64,000 nucleotides of DNA from Malus domestica (lineage: Eukaryota; Streptophyta; Magnoliopsida; Rosales; Rosaceae), in NCBI RefSeq assembly GCF_042453785.1, contig NC_091675.1, positions 47,502,501 through 47,566,500 of the forward strand, in the 5' to 3' direction. Both the position numbers and the translations under genes were made by a program. Numbering within the stretch: position 1 is the first letter of the stretch; each line of letters begins with the position of its first letter. The notes under the pieces are model-generated. The model ran no database searches. It saw only the letters and a program-made list of their open reading frames with translations, and was not told where the DNA came from. Shown piece after piece: positions 24,544 through 36,929 of this stretch.

Positions 24544-25761
24544 TGTTGAGGGTGAATGCCCTAAATCTTTGTGTCCATTTCATTTTAGCTCATATTCCAA
24601 GCCCACCAAGGGTGTACTATTTTAATTTTTTTTCCTCCAAGTTTTCAGCTGTTTGGGCCCAAAGTAATATTTTAGGCCGAGCTGAGAGTCATTCTAGGCC
24701 CATTAACATTCATCTAGAATTTTGTCATGGGCTGTCCAGTCAAGGTCGGTCGAATCCTATTGCTAGAAGGATTGGTTTAGATAAAGGAGAGGTAGTCGAA
24801 CCCTAGTACAACAATGAGTCTTAAAGCTAAAGGTGCTTAGAATTAGGAATGAATCTGGTTTGTTAAAGAGCGTGGTTCAAAGTCCTATAGGAGTTAGGAT
24901 TGGTCGAAACCTGATCAGATTGTGATGAGGAGTTCTAATTCAAGTACATCTCTATTTCGGTATAAATAGATAAGGGAGAGCATCATTCAAGGCCCCTTTA
25001 AAATCAACACACAAATTGCCTTGCGCAAAGCTTCTTAACAACCTTGAGATTTTTCTTCTTCCATTTTCTTCCCGCCAACATATATTCAGTTTGATAAACA
25101 ACACTGTGAAGGCAACCAACAACATCTTCAGTTTAGATAGACAGCACTGGAGCCGCATAATCAGCCTACCGAGGAGCACTTTCAATTTGGATAGACAACA
25201 CTGCTTTGAGGCCGATTGGTTATTTATCAAAGTCTCGGCCAATAAAGGTTTTTGAGTCCTTGTTGGTGGAGGTCATCTTATTAGCCTTCTCGGTGAAGTG
25301 AGGTGTTACGAGTTACTAGGCTCGGTACATTAAATGCCTAGTTTTATTTTATGATTGGATATTCACAAGTACATTTTAAAGTTCGGCATTCCGACGGTCG
25401 AACCACATTTACTCTCAAGACATTTATCTCTTTCAAGAATTTATGTCTGTATAGTTCGATATTGATTCATCATACTTATACTCTCATGAATATAATGATC
25501 GAGACCGAACCCAGTGCCAACTATTTGTGAACTTCGCAGAACTAGCAGCTTTGTCGTCAGGCTGTAGACCCATTCCTTCCTCGGCTGTAGTCGCAATATT
25601 GAGAAATTAGCAAAGCACTCTACGTGACATCAACATATTTTACCCCTCGACCGAGCTCGGCCAATGAGTTGGCACGCCCCACACACAATCAAATGACATA
25701 GTTAGCTTATTAGTTACTCGGCATGCACACCATGTAGGCTTGGTAGTTTTTAAGATCAACA
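24544..25761 (+). mobile_element. 5' LTR of the Tat element
   Basis: Begins TGTTGAGGG and ends AAGATCAACA, with 6-base inverted tips TGTTGA/TCAACA. TATAAATAG lies at 24961. Directly after the end comes TTTTGGCACGCCCAGTGAG, the usual leader just downstream of Tat/Ogre 5' LTRs. With no second LTR in the window, the borders rest on these signals only. Confidence 0.7.
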
Positions 25762-25807
25762 TTTTGGCACGCCCAGTGAGACCCATTGCTAAAACTACGA
25801 AGTTCAT

Positions 25808-26870
25808 GACCATTGAAACACGATCAGTAAAAAAGAAAGCAGTAATGGGTAAGTCAACAACTAATCTTCCACTAACAATCCAAAACCCAGGACATGATGG
25901 TTTGCCACAGGCACAAAATCCTTCCGCTGTTGTGACACTTGAAGCCATAAGTGCAACACGCTGAGAAAAAGAAGTTAATCTCGGCGGTCAGACCCGTGAT
26001 GTAGAAATCCCTACCAAAATGATAAAAGGCATTTTTGTCGAAGGATTAGTGGAGGATTGTGACGAGGACGGTGATGAGGCCTCCGATCCACAATCTAGAT
26101 CTTTTCTCCAGCGACGATTTGAAGAACAATCCTGGTAATTTGAGCAAATTTTCAGCCGAGAAGTAAATAGCATACTTGAAGAAATGTGTGATAATAACGT
26201 TGTGCATAATAGATTGCTCGAAGTTCTAGTTAGTAAAGTCCATGACATTGGACCCACTGATCGATCCAGGCAGCCTCTTCTAAAGAATAACCCCCTGCCA
26301 GCGATAACAGGCTGAGACAGGATTTGCTCGGCTCAAAATGATTGCCTTAGAGAAAAATGGTGAATCAAGTAGCATATCGAACAAATTTGACCAATTAGTA
26401 GAAACAACATATGTTGACATGGTCGAAGCCCAGATGATGATTGATTCGACCTTAAAAAAGGGGCCGAAGTTTCCAAAGTTCATTCACCTATACCTAGCCT
26501 TTATAGAAATGTTTGAGTATCCTAAGGTGTTCAAGATTCCAGACTTCAACCTTTTCACTGGAGAATTATCCTTATCCTTATTAGAACACGTGACTCGATT
26601 CACTGCTCAATGTGGAGATGTCAACAATGACTTTAATAAACTACGACTATTCAATTTCTCGTTGACCGACTCAACATTCGCATGGTACATGAACCTCCCA
26701 CCTAACTCTATCCAAAGCTGGGAGGAATTAGTCGAGAAATTTCATGAGCAATTTTATCGGCCAGGGATGGAAATGTCAGTCTCTTATTTGGCTAAGATAA
26801 TTCAATCATCCGACGAGTCACCAACGGACTATCTTACGAGATTTAAGTCGGCACGAAACTAGTGCCGAGT
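25808..26870 (+). pseudogene. gag remnant of the Tat element
   Basis: An ATG at 25808 opens a frame with early stops. A retrotransposon gag (capsid) domain is clear in the 174-codon frame at 26338-26862, with the WYMNLPPNSIQSWEEL block typical of plant gypsy gag. Further gag/linker sequence continues in fragments to about 28860, broken by stops. Confidence 0.75.
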
Positions 26871-28865
26871 ACCCCTCCCTGAAGTCGAGTTTTTTTTTAA
26901 TTTTTTTTCTCGAACTAAAGTTGAGTTTGTTAGGGCAGTAGAGTACAAAACGAAATTCTTGGGGGCAAACTTCCGAGATATGTACAAATTGGCTTAACAT
27001 GTTGAGCAATATGATTACAGAGAAGATCTCAAAGTCCCCAACCCGAGGGACAATCTACAAGAACCCAACGGTAAGTTATGCATAGGTCGAAGGTGAGGAG
27101 TCTCAATATGCCAGTATAGATGCAGCCGAGATAGTCATTGACAAACCGTATGTGTGCAAAGCGTTGGCTCACGCTAGCTCTAAAGATGTCAAAACCCACT
27201 CGACCTTTGTGGAAGCCGCTGTCAAGACATCAAAGGTCTATACTTTCGACATCACCAAGGCCAACGCTATCTTCGACCAGTTGTTACTTGCAAAAATTGT
27301 CAAGCTTTGGCTAAGGCATAATATTCCTAAGGCCGAATATTTGAAAGGAAAAATGTATTGTAGTACCATAACTCAAACAAACATACGATAAACAATTGTG
27401 TCGTATTTCGTGAAGCCATCCAGAGCTGGATCAACAATGGTAAACTTAAGTTTCCCAAAAAACAAATGATCGTAGAAGTCGATCATTTCCCTTCGGCGAT
27501 GGTAAGCTTGGTAGATACTCTACTACCCAGGGACAAGGGAAAAGGAAAAGCCGAGTTCATCCCAATGCAGTTCGTCCTTAAGCGAAACTTTTGGCCACGA
27601 TTGAAAATTGATCTATCTGCCAACGGGCCACCTAAATACTTTTCCAACCTAGCTTATGTCAAGTCAATGTCGGACTCCAGTGCAGAGGAAACTAACGGGC
27701 CGATGGTTTTATGTAGTCGGTGAAAATCAAACGTCATCTTAACGGAGCCAAAAGAAAAGCCATGTCTGGTTCAAACATCGCAACCAACGTTTGCAACTGT
27801 AACATCTCAAAAAGTGCTAGGTGCAGGCCAACACCAGAAAGTTTTCGACAGGTTCGCCCTCAAACATAGAATAGTAAGCCGTATTTGGCCAGACTGTGAC
27901 TTGATTTCGACATGCCATTTTACAATGAAGAGTGTTATACGCGCAACTCTTGAAGAATCCGAGAAGCGAATCAAACTCATTCTTCGACCTAGGGAGATAT
28001 AAGCTCGCCTTGAGCACTTCCGGAAGGAAACCGAGAGCAAACTCCCTTCATTACCCCCATAAGAGCTATTAATTAAAGTCCAACGGAATCTCCACTCGCT
28101 GTTTCTTGGTGAAGCTTTGTAATACATGCTGGAATTTCACAAGAAGCATTCGGTGAATGACTTGTACAACTCGCCAAAAGCATGACAAAAGGCTCTTGAT
28201 CTAGCGCTAGCTTGCCCTGATGCTAAGCAGATCATCTAAAAGACCACGGATCTAGGGATGAAGGCTAGGTTCTAACATATACGCGAGGCCTGAGGTCTCA
28301 TCTTTGAGGTAGACCCATATACTGATATTGATGCTGCCGATCTCCCTTTCTCTCTTACGGCTGATGAAAAAGAACGCGTGGCACGATTAGACGTTTACCT
28401 GGACATGAGAGACGTCCGCATCGCATATCAGTAGCAGACTCGTAAGGTTTCACAAGAGCAAGACCAAGTCCTAAAGCTGAGCAAGCCTGAGATCGACATT
28501 GAGAATGAAATGACTTCAACAAACATGCCGCAAGAACGTATTCTCACGATAGCCAAAAAGATCAAACGAGTAATGCCTATGAGCAAGATACCTTGCCCGA
28601 AAATCCAGAGGACGAAGATCACGACCCGATGGGCCATTCGGTCAACATGGAAATCAGCATGGTCCATGTCTTACCTAACGAGTTCCGGCCAACCACATCC
28701 CAACCAAATTTCCTAGACGGCGACGTGGTTGTCGAGGAGGCCACGCAAGTTGATTTTGTGGCCACCGAAGAGATTGAACAAGTAAGCAAGGAGGATAAAC
28801 TTAGAGAAGCTTTCGTCGAATTGTTTACCCATTCTTCATCCGTTAATCTTCATCATTTGAAGTAG

Positions 28866-29108
28866 TTGTATGTCACAACCCATATTAAAGGATACTCGAT
28901 TTCCAAGATTTTTGTCGACTGTGGAGCAACAGTTAACATCATGCTTGTTTTTATCATGAAAACACTATGTCGCTCTAACGACGAACTCATTCCATCAAGG
29001 GTAACCATAAGTAGCTTTGTTGGCGACAAATCTCAGACTAAGGGAGTGATTCTTTTAGAGGTGAATATAGCAAGTCGAAATCACATGATCACGTTTTTTT
29101 ATAGTTGA
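28866..29108 (+). pseudogene. Retropepsin (aspartic protease) remnant of the Tat element
   Basis: The translation contains FVDCGATVNIM, the retropepsin active-site block with DCG where DSG/DTG is usual. It is followed by a hydrophobic strand region and a stop at 29108. The frame upstream ends in a stop at 28863-28865. Confidence 0.7.
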
Positions 29109-29705
29109 TTCAAAGACCGATTATAATGCATTGCTCGGTTATGACTAGATTCACCAAACTAGCTGTATCCCTTCATCATTATATCAAGTCCTCATCTTCT
29201 GGGATGGTAAATTGGTCGTAGTTCATATGGCCGACAATCAGGCGTTCGAAGTTAATATGATTCAAGCTTGCTATTACGATGACCACGTCGGCTACATCAC
29301 CCTGCAAGGTTTTAACGAAGAAGGACGACCGACTCGGATTTTAGTTCAGAAGGCCATCAAGGTTGGCGTTAAGACTGTGCAGCAGGATTCAGCGAGACTT
29401 GGGTTGGCTAACCTAATTGATGATCCCGATGTTCTGATACCAAACAAGATAGACGTCAGGAAGCGATTTCATCTATCATGAAATGTTTGCTGGCCCATTG
29501 GTATACTCTTTCCAAACAATCAAATTCTGGTGTGAACTTAGTAGAGTTCTTCGCCGAATGAGACAACAGTCCAGTTCTGTCACTTGATAAAGTCCAAGCT
29601 GCCCCAACCAAGCTCGAAGACAGTCGGCCCCAAGTCAAAGATCCATTAGATAAAATAAATGTTGGAACGGCCGATGACCCTCAACCTTTATTTATTGGTT
29701 CTTTA

Positions 29706-30615
29706 TTGCCCCAACCTATGAAACCCGAGCTTTCTAAATTACTCAAAGAATTTGAAGATTGTTTTGCTTGGATTTACCATGAGATACCTGGCTTAGACCG
29801 AATGCTCGTTGAGCACGAATTACGCATCAAGGTTGGTTGTAAACCTTTCCGCCAACCCCCCCGACGATTCTTGACCAAAGTTCAACTCAGCATAAAAGAT
29901 GAACTCGTTCGACAACTTTTAAAAGTCAGTTTTATTCGTACAGATTGATATGTCGAATGGTTGGCGAATATTGTCCTAGTTTTAAAGAAAAGTGGTGCTC
30001 TACGGATGTGCGTTGATTTTTGGAATTTGAACTTGGCAATCCCTAAAGACGAATATACAATGCCAATTTCAGACTTGTTAATCGACGCTGCAGCAAACCA
30101 TGAGATGTTATCTTTCATGGATGGCTATGCTGGTTACAACCAGATTTTCATTGCTGATGTTGATGTCTATAAAACTACATTTCGTTGCCCCGGGGCACTC
30201 GGGACCTACGAATGGGTCGTCCTGTCTTTTGGACTTAAGAACGTTGGTGCCACATATATGAATACTATTTTTCATGACCTGATTGGCACAATCATTGAAG
30301 TATATATCGATGATGTTGTGGTCAAATCGAAACACCGCCGAACATATTTAGATGATATTCAGCAAGCTTTCCTTCGAATGCGCCAACATAACCTTAAAAT
30401 GAACCCTGCCAAATACGTCTTTGGCGTGTCGGCAGGTAACTTCTTGGGTTTCTTGTACATCATCATGGCATCGAGGTGGATGAGAATAAAGCTCGCGTAA
30501 CCATTGATGCTCCAGCCCCGATAACTAATAAGCAATTACAATCCTTACTCGGCAAAATCAATTTCCTCTGCCGTTTCATTTCTAATTCGGCGGTAAAAAT
30601 GAAGGCCTTCTCCAC
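29706..30615 (+). pseudogene. Reverse transcriptase remnant (first part) of the Tat element
   Basis: Shows the RT blocks in order: LRMCVDFWNLN, FMDGYAGYNQI, the polymerase block with YIDDVVVKS at about 30300-30330, and the following FLGF block. A stop at 29946-29948 interrupts it. The frame breaks exactly at 30615, where the nested element inserted; the rest resumes at 42723. Confidence 0.85.
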
Positions 30616-30974
30616 TGTTTATACCATATTTAGGGCCTCGTATTTAGACCTTGTATAAATACTCGGGGGATTTAAATGTAATTATATAATAAAGAAAGGG
30701 GCAAATATGTAATAAGTGAGGAGTCCTTATTCTATAAAAGGACCCTTCACCCTCACAATTAGGGGAGGCCATTTCTAAGGCCAATTCCTAGGCTCTCTCA
30801 CCCTGAGAAGCTCTCACACTCTCTCCCTTATAAATACTCTCAGATAAATACAATCAGTGTGGACGTAGCTCAAACCTTGGGGTGAACCACGATACATCTT
30901 GTGTTATTTACATTTCTTGTAGATTCACGGTCGGATTTACGTTGTTCCAAGACCTCTGGTTTTGTGCATCAACA
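30616..30974 (+). mobile_element. 5' LTR of the nested element
   Basis: Begins TGTTTATACC and ends GTGCATCAACA. TATAAAA at 30733 is the likely promoter. By eye it differs from the right LTR at about 20 of 359 positions, mostly transitions. Confidence 0.93.
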
Positions 30975-31080
30975 TTTGGCACCGTCTGTGGGAACGACAC
31001 TTATTCCTACTCTCTTCAGCTTTGCTAAGCTGGTTTCCACCATTCGTACACTCTCTTTTAACCAGGCATCCCTCTCCAAC

Positions 31081-32484
31081 ATGGGGAGCGAAGGAAGCCA
31101 CATCACACAGAATGACACCCCTCTTGCACCTAGTGTGAAGCAACGAAAGAAGGAAGGAAAAAGGGTTGCTCTTCAAGCTAAAGTCGATAAGCTAGAAGCT
31201 AAGAACAACAAGATAGCAATAAAGAATGAGGTCCTCCAGGAGCAGTATGAGAAGCTCTTTGAGACGCTCCACGAAACTAGGCGTACTCAAACACGCGAGC
31301 TCGTTGCCCCTGTGGACATCAACCATCATCTGGGTACCCCTCAACACGGAGGGTCACCTCCTTTTGACATGGGTATCCCTGATGAAGAGCGAGCTAATCA
31401 TTAAAACATTAATCAACATGAGACTTCTCTCAATCAACAGGAGAAGTGGAGGAAGACACCATCTTGCAGAAGGGTTAGAAGGATCAAAAGCCGTTTATCA
31501 TGACTACCGAGACTTCCTAAAGCAACGTCGAGAGAATCCCCTCCATATATGCTCGAAGATCAATGACCCAAGGGGCGATAGAGACTTACGAAAGAAAATT
31601 CCAGTGGTACATGGCTCCACTCAAGACCCCCTTGTCCTATAGCTTTTTGAAGAAGTAAACAAGTTGAAGGCCGAACGTCAGGCCGAGATACCTGACTGGA
31701 ACCAACCCAGGCCTGGCCTTTTCACAAGGAGGATCCTCGACACCCCCTTCAAGCGAAGACAAAACAAAAGCTTGGTTTACAACTATATATTGGAAGGGAG
31801 GACCCAATCAAACACCTTAACCTCTTTGAGTCCACCATGGCATATCGGATGCACACCGACGAAGAGCGATGTCTTCTCTTCCCCTCCACCCTCTCTGGCG
31901 GAGCTCTGAACTGGTATTGCCGTCTTCCACCTGAGACAGTAGACTCATTTGAGGAACTGATGAAACTGTTTGTTTTTCAACACATCTTCCAAACCGATCG
32001 CTTGCATTCTATAGATGACTTGTACACTATTCGCCAAAAGCCGGATGAGTCACTACGAGAGTATGTCGGTCGCTTCAGCCATGAGTATTCTCGCTAAGCT
32101 AAGGCAGGTGACAAGATCGCCTTCAAGGCCTTCACGGCAGGCCTACGTGATTGTTTCTTCAAGTACATGATCAATGCCAACATTTGGAAGACTTACTCTG
32201 AGGTGATGGCACATGCTTACAATCATGCCTCCGCCGAAGCAAGGACATACCAAGGGAACCCCCATATGGTTAAACCCTATCAACAAGTGGGAAGTGGAAG
32301 TCAAGTTCTACCAAGTGAGGAGATCTTGGCCATTCACACACCCATTGCATCATCTTCTGCCTCATTTAGCTACTCGCTAAGTCACCAAACGTATCTGTCT
32401 CTTGGTAAGAGGAAAGATTTTTACTCTCAGCAAGCCCATTACAACAAGAGGGATAAAAGTTCGTATCAAGACAATCAGGGGTGA
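31081..32484 (+). pseudogene. gag remnant of the nested element
   Basis: An ATG at 31081 (MGSEGSHITQND) opens a 108-codon frame with a Lys/Glu-rich coiled-coil stretch. Frames at 31837-32097 and 32098-32484 carry the capsid core with FPSTLSGGALNWYCRLPPE and a typical following helix block. Stops and shifts separate the pieces (for example after 31401 and 32094). No zinc knuckle or protease follows. Confidence 0.75.
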
Positions 32485-33049
32485 ACATACCATCGACTAT
32501 TATGACTATGGGGCCAAGCCTCACTCTTTCAAAGTGGAGGACTAGGTACTGAAGGAAATGCTATTATAAGAAGGCATTACACATTACAAATATTTTGACT
32601 CTCAACCGCTTGAGATCTTTTGTCACACAAGCCATTCGGTAAATATTTAAAGAAGAGAGAATTTAGACAACTTCTTCTGAGTTTTTTGCGTTCCTAGCAC
32701 TGGAACACTTGGTCTACGTTGACATACCCTTATTCTCCAACTCAGAGCTTCAACATGCGTACTTTGACACAAAGTATGTGATACTAAGTGTTACAACCAA
32801 CATGGCTCACATATCAAAAGCATGGATCCCTTCATGCATAACAAAACATTCATAAGCATCACTCATATCAATCAACATAAACATTATACATTCCAACACA
32901 TTCATACATAAACATCATACATTCCAACACATTCATACATAAACATCATACATTTCAACACATCCATACATAAGCCAACTGTGCTTCGAAAGGGTTCAAC
33001 ATACTTTGTGTCTTCGACACTTGCTACAATGTGGCTCGACACCTTGCCC
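32485..33049. other. Non-coding interior of the nested element
   Basis: No protein signal. Near 32870-32970 a unit of about 33 bases reading CATACATTCCAACACATTCA is repeated about three times. Confidence 0.5.
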
Positions 33050-33450
33050 TTATTCTCACCAACCAGGTGATGAAATGTGAAGAAGGAACTCATCTTTATG
33101 CCACCAACCGGATGATGAAATGTACAACCCGTACTCTCCTTCATGCCACCAACCAGGTGATGAAATGTACAACCAGTACTCTAATATCATTTGGTAACTT
33201 GCCACCCATGCCACCAACTAGGTGATGAAATGTACAACCCGTACTCTCCTTCATGCCACCAACCAGGTGATGAAATGTACAACCCGTAATCTAATATCAT
33301 TTGGCAACTTGCCATTCATGCCACCAACCAGGTGAAGAAGGAACTCATCTTCGTGCCACCAACCAGGCAATGAAATGTGATGAAAGGTGATGAAGAAACT
33401 CACCTTCGTGCCACCAACCAGGCGATGAAAGCAACTCACCATTCATTCCA
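33050..33450. repeat. Tandem array built on CCACCAACCAGGTGATGAAA
   Basis: The core recurs about eight times with 45-60 base spacing and alternates with two spacer types (GTACAACCCGTACTCT and GAAGGAACTCATCTT). Related units reappear at about 41160-41260 in the same element. Confidence 0.8.
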
Positions 33451-33699
33451 CCTACCAGAAGACGAGTGGTACAACTTGTACATGTGAACTCCTAGCATTC
33501 ACAAATAATCAAAAACCCTTAAGCTTGACAACTCATCTAGGGGAACACTTATGCCCAACAAGAGTTACAGTCACCAACAAAGTCTTATTGCAAGCCAACA
33601 ACAACTTCAGTGCATGGCATACAAAGATCAAGCTATTCAGTCCTCTTGCATCTGCTTCAGACATTTCCCCTCTGTAACAATGCAAACACTACAACTCGT

Positions 33700-34370
33700 A
33701 GAAAGCTTCACACTCTTGATCAAGACAGTGAAGCAAAACCAATTTATGGTGCCAACAAGAGCTTCATCAAAGGAGTTTAATCACAATTCTCAAAAGCTTT
33801 ACACATTCTTGATCAAGACAGTGTGAAGCAAAACCAATTTATAGTGCCAATAAGAGCTTCATCAATGGAGGGCAACCACAATTCTCAAAAGCTTCACACA
33901 CTCTTGATCAAGACAGTGTGAAGCAAAACCAATTTATGGTGCCAATAAGAGCTTCATCAATGAAGGACAACCATAATTCTCAAAAGCTTCACACTCTTGA
34001 TCAAGACAGTGTGAAGCAAAACCAATTTATGGTTCCAACAAGACCTTCATCAAAGGAGTTCAACCACAATTCTCAAAAGCTTCGCACACTCTTGATCAAG
34101 ACAGTGTGAAGCAAAATCAATTTATGGTGCCAACAAGAGCTTCATCAATGGAGGGCAACCACAATTCTCAAAAGCTTCACACACTCTTGATCAAGACAGT
34201 ATGAAGCAAAACCAATTTATGGTGCCAACAAAAGCTTTATCAATGGAGGATTCTCAAAAGCTTCACACACACTTGATCAAGACAGTGTGAAGCAAAACCA
34301 ATTTATGGTGCCAACAAAAGCTTCATCAATGGAGGGCAACTACAATTCTCAAACCTTCGAAGCAAATTCA
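33700..34370. repeat. Tandem array of about seven 95-base units
   Basis: TTGATCAAGACAGTGTGAAG recurs near 33718, 33809, 33904, 33997, 34092, 34187 and 34273, about 95 bases apart. Each is followed by GCAAAACCAATTTATGGTGC. Open frames here are products of the repeat. Confidence 0.88.
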
Positions 34371-34589
34371 AGACTGTTCGAAGCAAATTCAATTTATATC
34401 GTTCATCCAAACCTTCGACTACTACAAGGTGTGGCTTGCATCACAATCTCTTGGTCAACAGTGTGGAAGCAAAATTTGTATATGTTGTCTCTCCCACATT
34501 TTCAAATTTCTAGTTTCCAAAAAAAAAAAAAAGAAGGGAAATTCAACAAAGCTTCATCAATGGAGGACAACTACAAATTCTGAAAAGCT

Positions 34590-35250
34590 AGTGTGAAGCA
34601 AAATCAATTCATGGTACCCAACAAAAGCTTCACCAACAAAAGCTTCAACTCCAAAGCTTCACCAACAAAAGCTTCATCAATGGAGGACAACTACAAATTC
34701 TCAAAAGTTTCACACTATCTTGATCAAGATAGTGTGAAGCAAAATCAATTCATGGTACCCAACAAAAGCTTCAATTCCAAAGCTTCACCTACAAAGCTTC
34801 AACTCCAAAACTTCACCTACAAAAGCTCACCCATAAAAGCTTCACCAACAAAAGCTTTAACTCCAAAGCTTCACCAACAAAAGCTTCATCAATGGAGGAC
34901 AACTACAAATTCTTAAAAACTTCACACTATCTTGATCAAGATAGTGTGAAGCAAATCAATTTATGGTACCCAACAAAAGCTTTAACTCCAAAGCTTCACC
35001 TACAAAGCTTCAACTCCAAAGCTTCACCTACAAAAGCTTCAACACAAAAGCTTTAACAAAAAAACTTCAACTCCAAAGCTTGACCCACAAAAGCTTCACC
35101 TACAAAGCTTCAACACCAAAGTTTCACCTACAAAAGCTTCACATTATCTTGATCAAGATAGTGTGAAGCAAAATCAATTCATGGTGCCCAACAAAGCTTC
35201 AACCTCAAAGCTTCACCTACAAAGCTTCAACACCAAAGCTTCACCTACAA
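34590..35250. repeat. Short-unit array of AAAGCTTCACC type
   Basis: Many 14-28 base units such as AAAGCTTCACCTACAAAGC, each with a HindIII site (AAGCTT). Diverged 95-base units (TTGATCAAGATAGTGTG) are interspersed, so it seems derived from the array to its left. A related AAAAGCTTCATTTACA array lies at about 41450-41660. Confidence 0.85.
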
Positions 35251-35823
35251 AGCTTTAAAATATATATATATATATATATTTTTTTTTTTCGGAAATTCAA
35301 AAATTCAAAAATTCAGAAATTTGAAAATTCAAAAATTCGGAAATTCAAAAATTAGAAAATTCGAAAAAAAAAAAAATTGCCTAGGCCTCCTCTTCTTTGG
35401 GTCTAACAACTTTCATAACAAATATATATGAAGAAGGAGTTTTGGGCTACCACTTAGAAAGGAAATGCCTCATTCGTCAACTCCCTCGACCGGAGATTTG
35501 GGGGACTCCTACCATATGATACTACACCTTGATACTCGGAAGTCTCACGACCACTCAGTGACTTGGATTTTTCAAGTCTCCAAACGAGAAGTTTTCCTCA
35601 CTTGGAAAATTAAGGGAGCACTACCTCAACCTACATGCTTCACTCACAAAGCTTCAACATACAAGCTTCAACAAAAGGAAAAATTCAAAGAACTTAGTGA
35701 AGAAGGCCTTGGTGTATTTAACACAATACGTTGAAATAAAGCAAAGTTTGTTTATTGATATCTCCGATAAGTTACAAATATGTACATATACATGAATCAA
35801 AATAAACAAACAAGAGGGAGCCT
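35251..35823. other. AT run and polypurine-like segment of the nested element
   Basis: A TA run at about 35260-35280 is followed by AAATTCAAAAATTCG-type repeats. At 35580-35625 the sequence CTTGGAAAATTAAGGGAGCAC closely resembles the segment directly left of the LTR at 38884. An LTR-adjacent region was therefore duplicated here without its LTR. No gene is supported. Confidence 0.5.
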
Positions 35824-36498
35824 TCACAAAGGTTGCTCATGAGAAGTCTCAGCAGTCGGCAGAGCCCCATAAAGAGTAGGCATCGAAGGGTGATCATTCG
35901 AAGCCTCAGTACTGGGCAGAACCCCAGAAGGAGGAGGCACCAAATGTTGATCATTTGGAGCTTCATTACGCGGTACAGCCCCAGAAGACGAAGGCAATAA
36001 ATGGCTTTGGAATAAACCCACAAACCTCTGATGATCAAGTAAAATCTGACCATCAGATTCCTGCAGCTGGTCAAGCTTCCTATTCATGTTTGTAGCATAG
36101 TCATGTGCGAGCTTGTGCAACTGTTTATTCTCATGCTTGAGCCCTCTGATATCCTGTTTGAGACTTATCACTTCAGCCGCCAATGATTCAACTTGGCGGG
36201 TTCGAGCAAATAGGCGTTTGGCCATATTAGACATAGAACCTGCACACTGAACACTGAGAGCCAGAGAATCCTTAACAGCCAACTTATCAGACCGTTTGGA
36301 AAGTAGTCTGTTATCTTTAGGAGTGAGAAGGTTCCTGGCCACCATCGCAGCAGTCATATCATTCTTCATTACAGAGTCCCCAACGATAACAGGACCAGTA
36401 GGGGATAAGAAGGATGAGTGCCATATGTTGTCTTAAGAAGGCATGGTTGTCTCTTCACCAAAGTTCAAGTCAAAACGACGGTCGGATGGGCCAGACAT
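35824..36498 (-). CDS. Antisense coiled-coil ORF of the nested retroelement
   Basis: On the strand opposite to gag, an ATG at 36498 starts MSGPSDRRFDLNFGEE. The frame then runs 224 codons to the stop at 35824, with a single in-frame stop (36433-36435). From the Met at 36369, 181 codons are uninterrupted. Its middle (about residues 70-140) is a heptad-rich coiled coil (VESLAAEVISLKQDIRGLKH). The C-terminus holds Pro/Ser-rich repeats of an SSSGAVP type. I recall similar antisense ORFs in plant Tat-type elements; their function is not established. It may be translated only from an antisense transcript. Confidence 0.65.
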
Positions 36499-36929
36499 TT
36501 TCAGAAATGATGAAGGAGAAATGAGGTGCAATAAATCTCTGAAGTAAGGGGAAAATTCCTACAAGCAATAACTCTCTGAATGTACTTTTTGCACACAATT
36601 GTTGCCCTTATAAAAGAAAGGGCAACAGGGCCGTTGGTTCAAAAATCGAAGAGGCACCACTATCCGGATTCCGAAGAGGCACCACTTTCCACATGCAACA
36701 TCAGCTCATCGGGTACCATAGATAACTTTGCCAAAGATATCTGACAAAGTTTAGACACATAAATTTTGAAGGTCCAGCTACCCTACTATTACCCACAAGG
36801 GTAAAGGAACATCACCACTGCTTGATAACTAAAAAGTCCTAATGTGTGTCAACCTCCATGCTCCGTGGCAAGGTAGACTGGCAAAAATGCATAACCTTTA
36901 CTCACATTCGAGAAAACACTCCCAACAAG
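36499..36929. other. Possible antisense promoter region and first array unit
   Basis: On the minus strand, CTTTTATAAGGGC at about 36597-36609 sits roughly 100 bases before the antisense start codon and could be its TATA box. One diverged 63-base array unit (AAAAATCGAAGAGGCACCAC) lies at about 36642. No other signal. Confidence 0.4.

Noticed and set aside
25640..28127. Several minus-strand frames of 60-106 codons
   Set aside because: They overlap the plus-strand gag/protease remnants of the Tat element and have no family resemblance.
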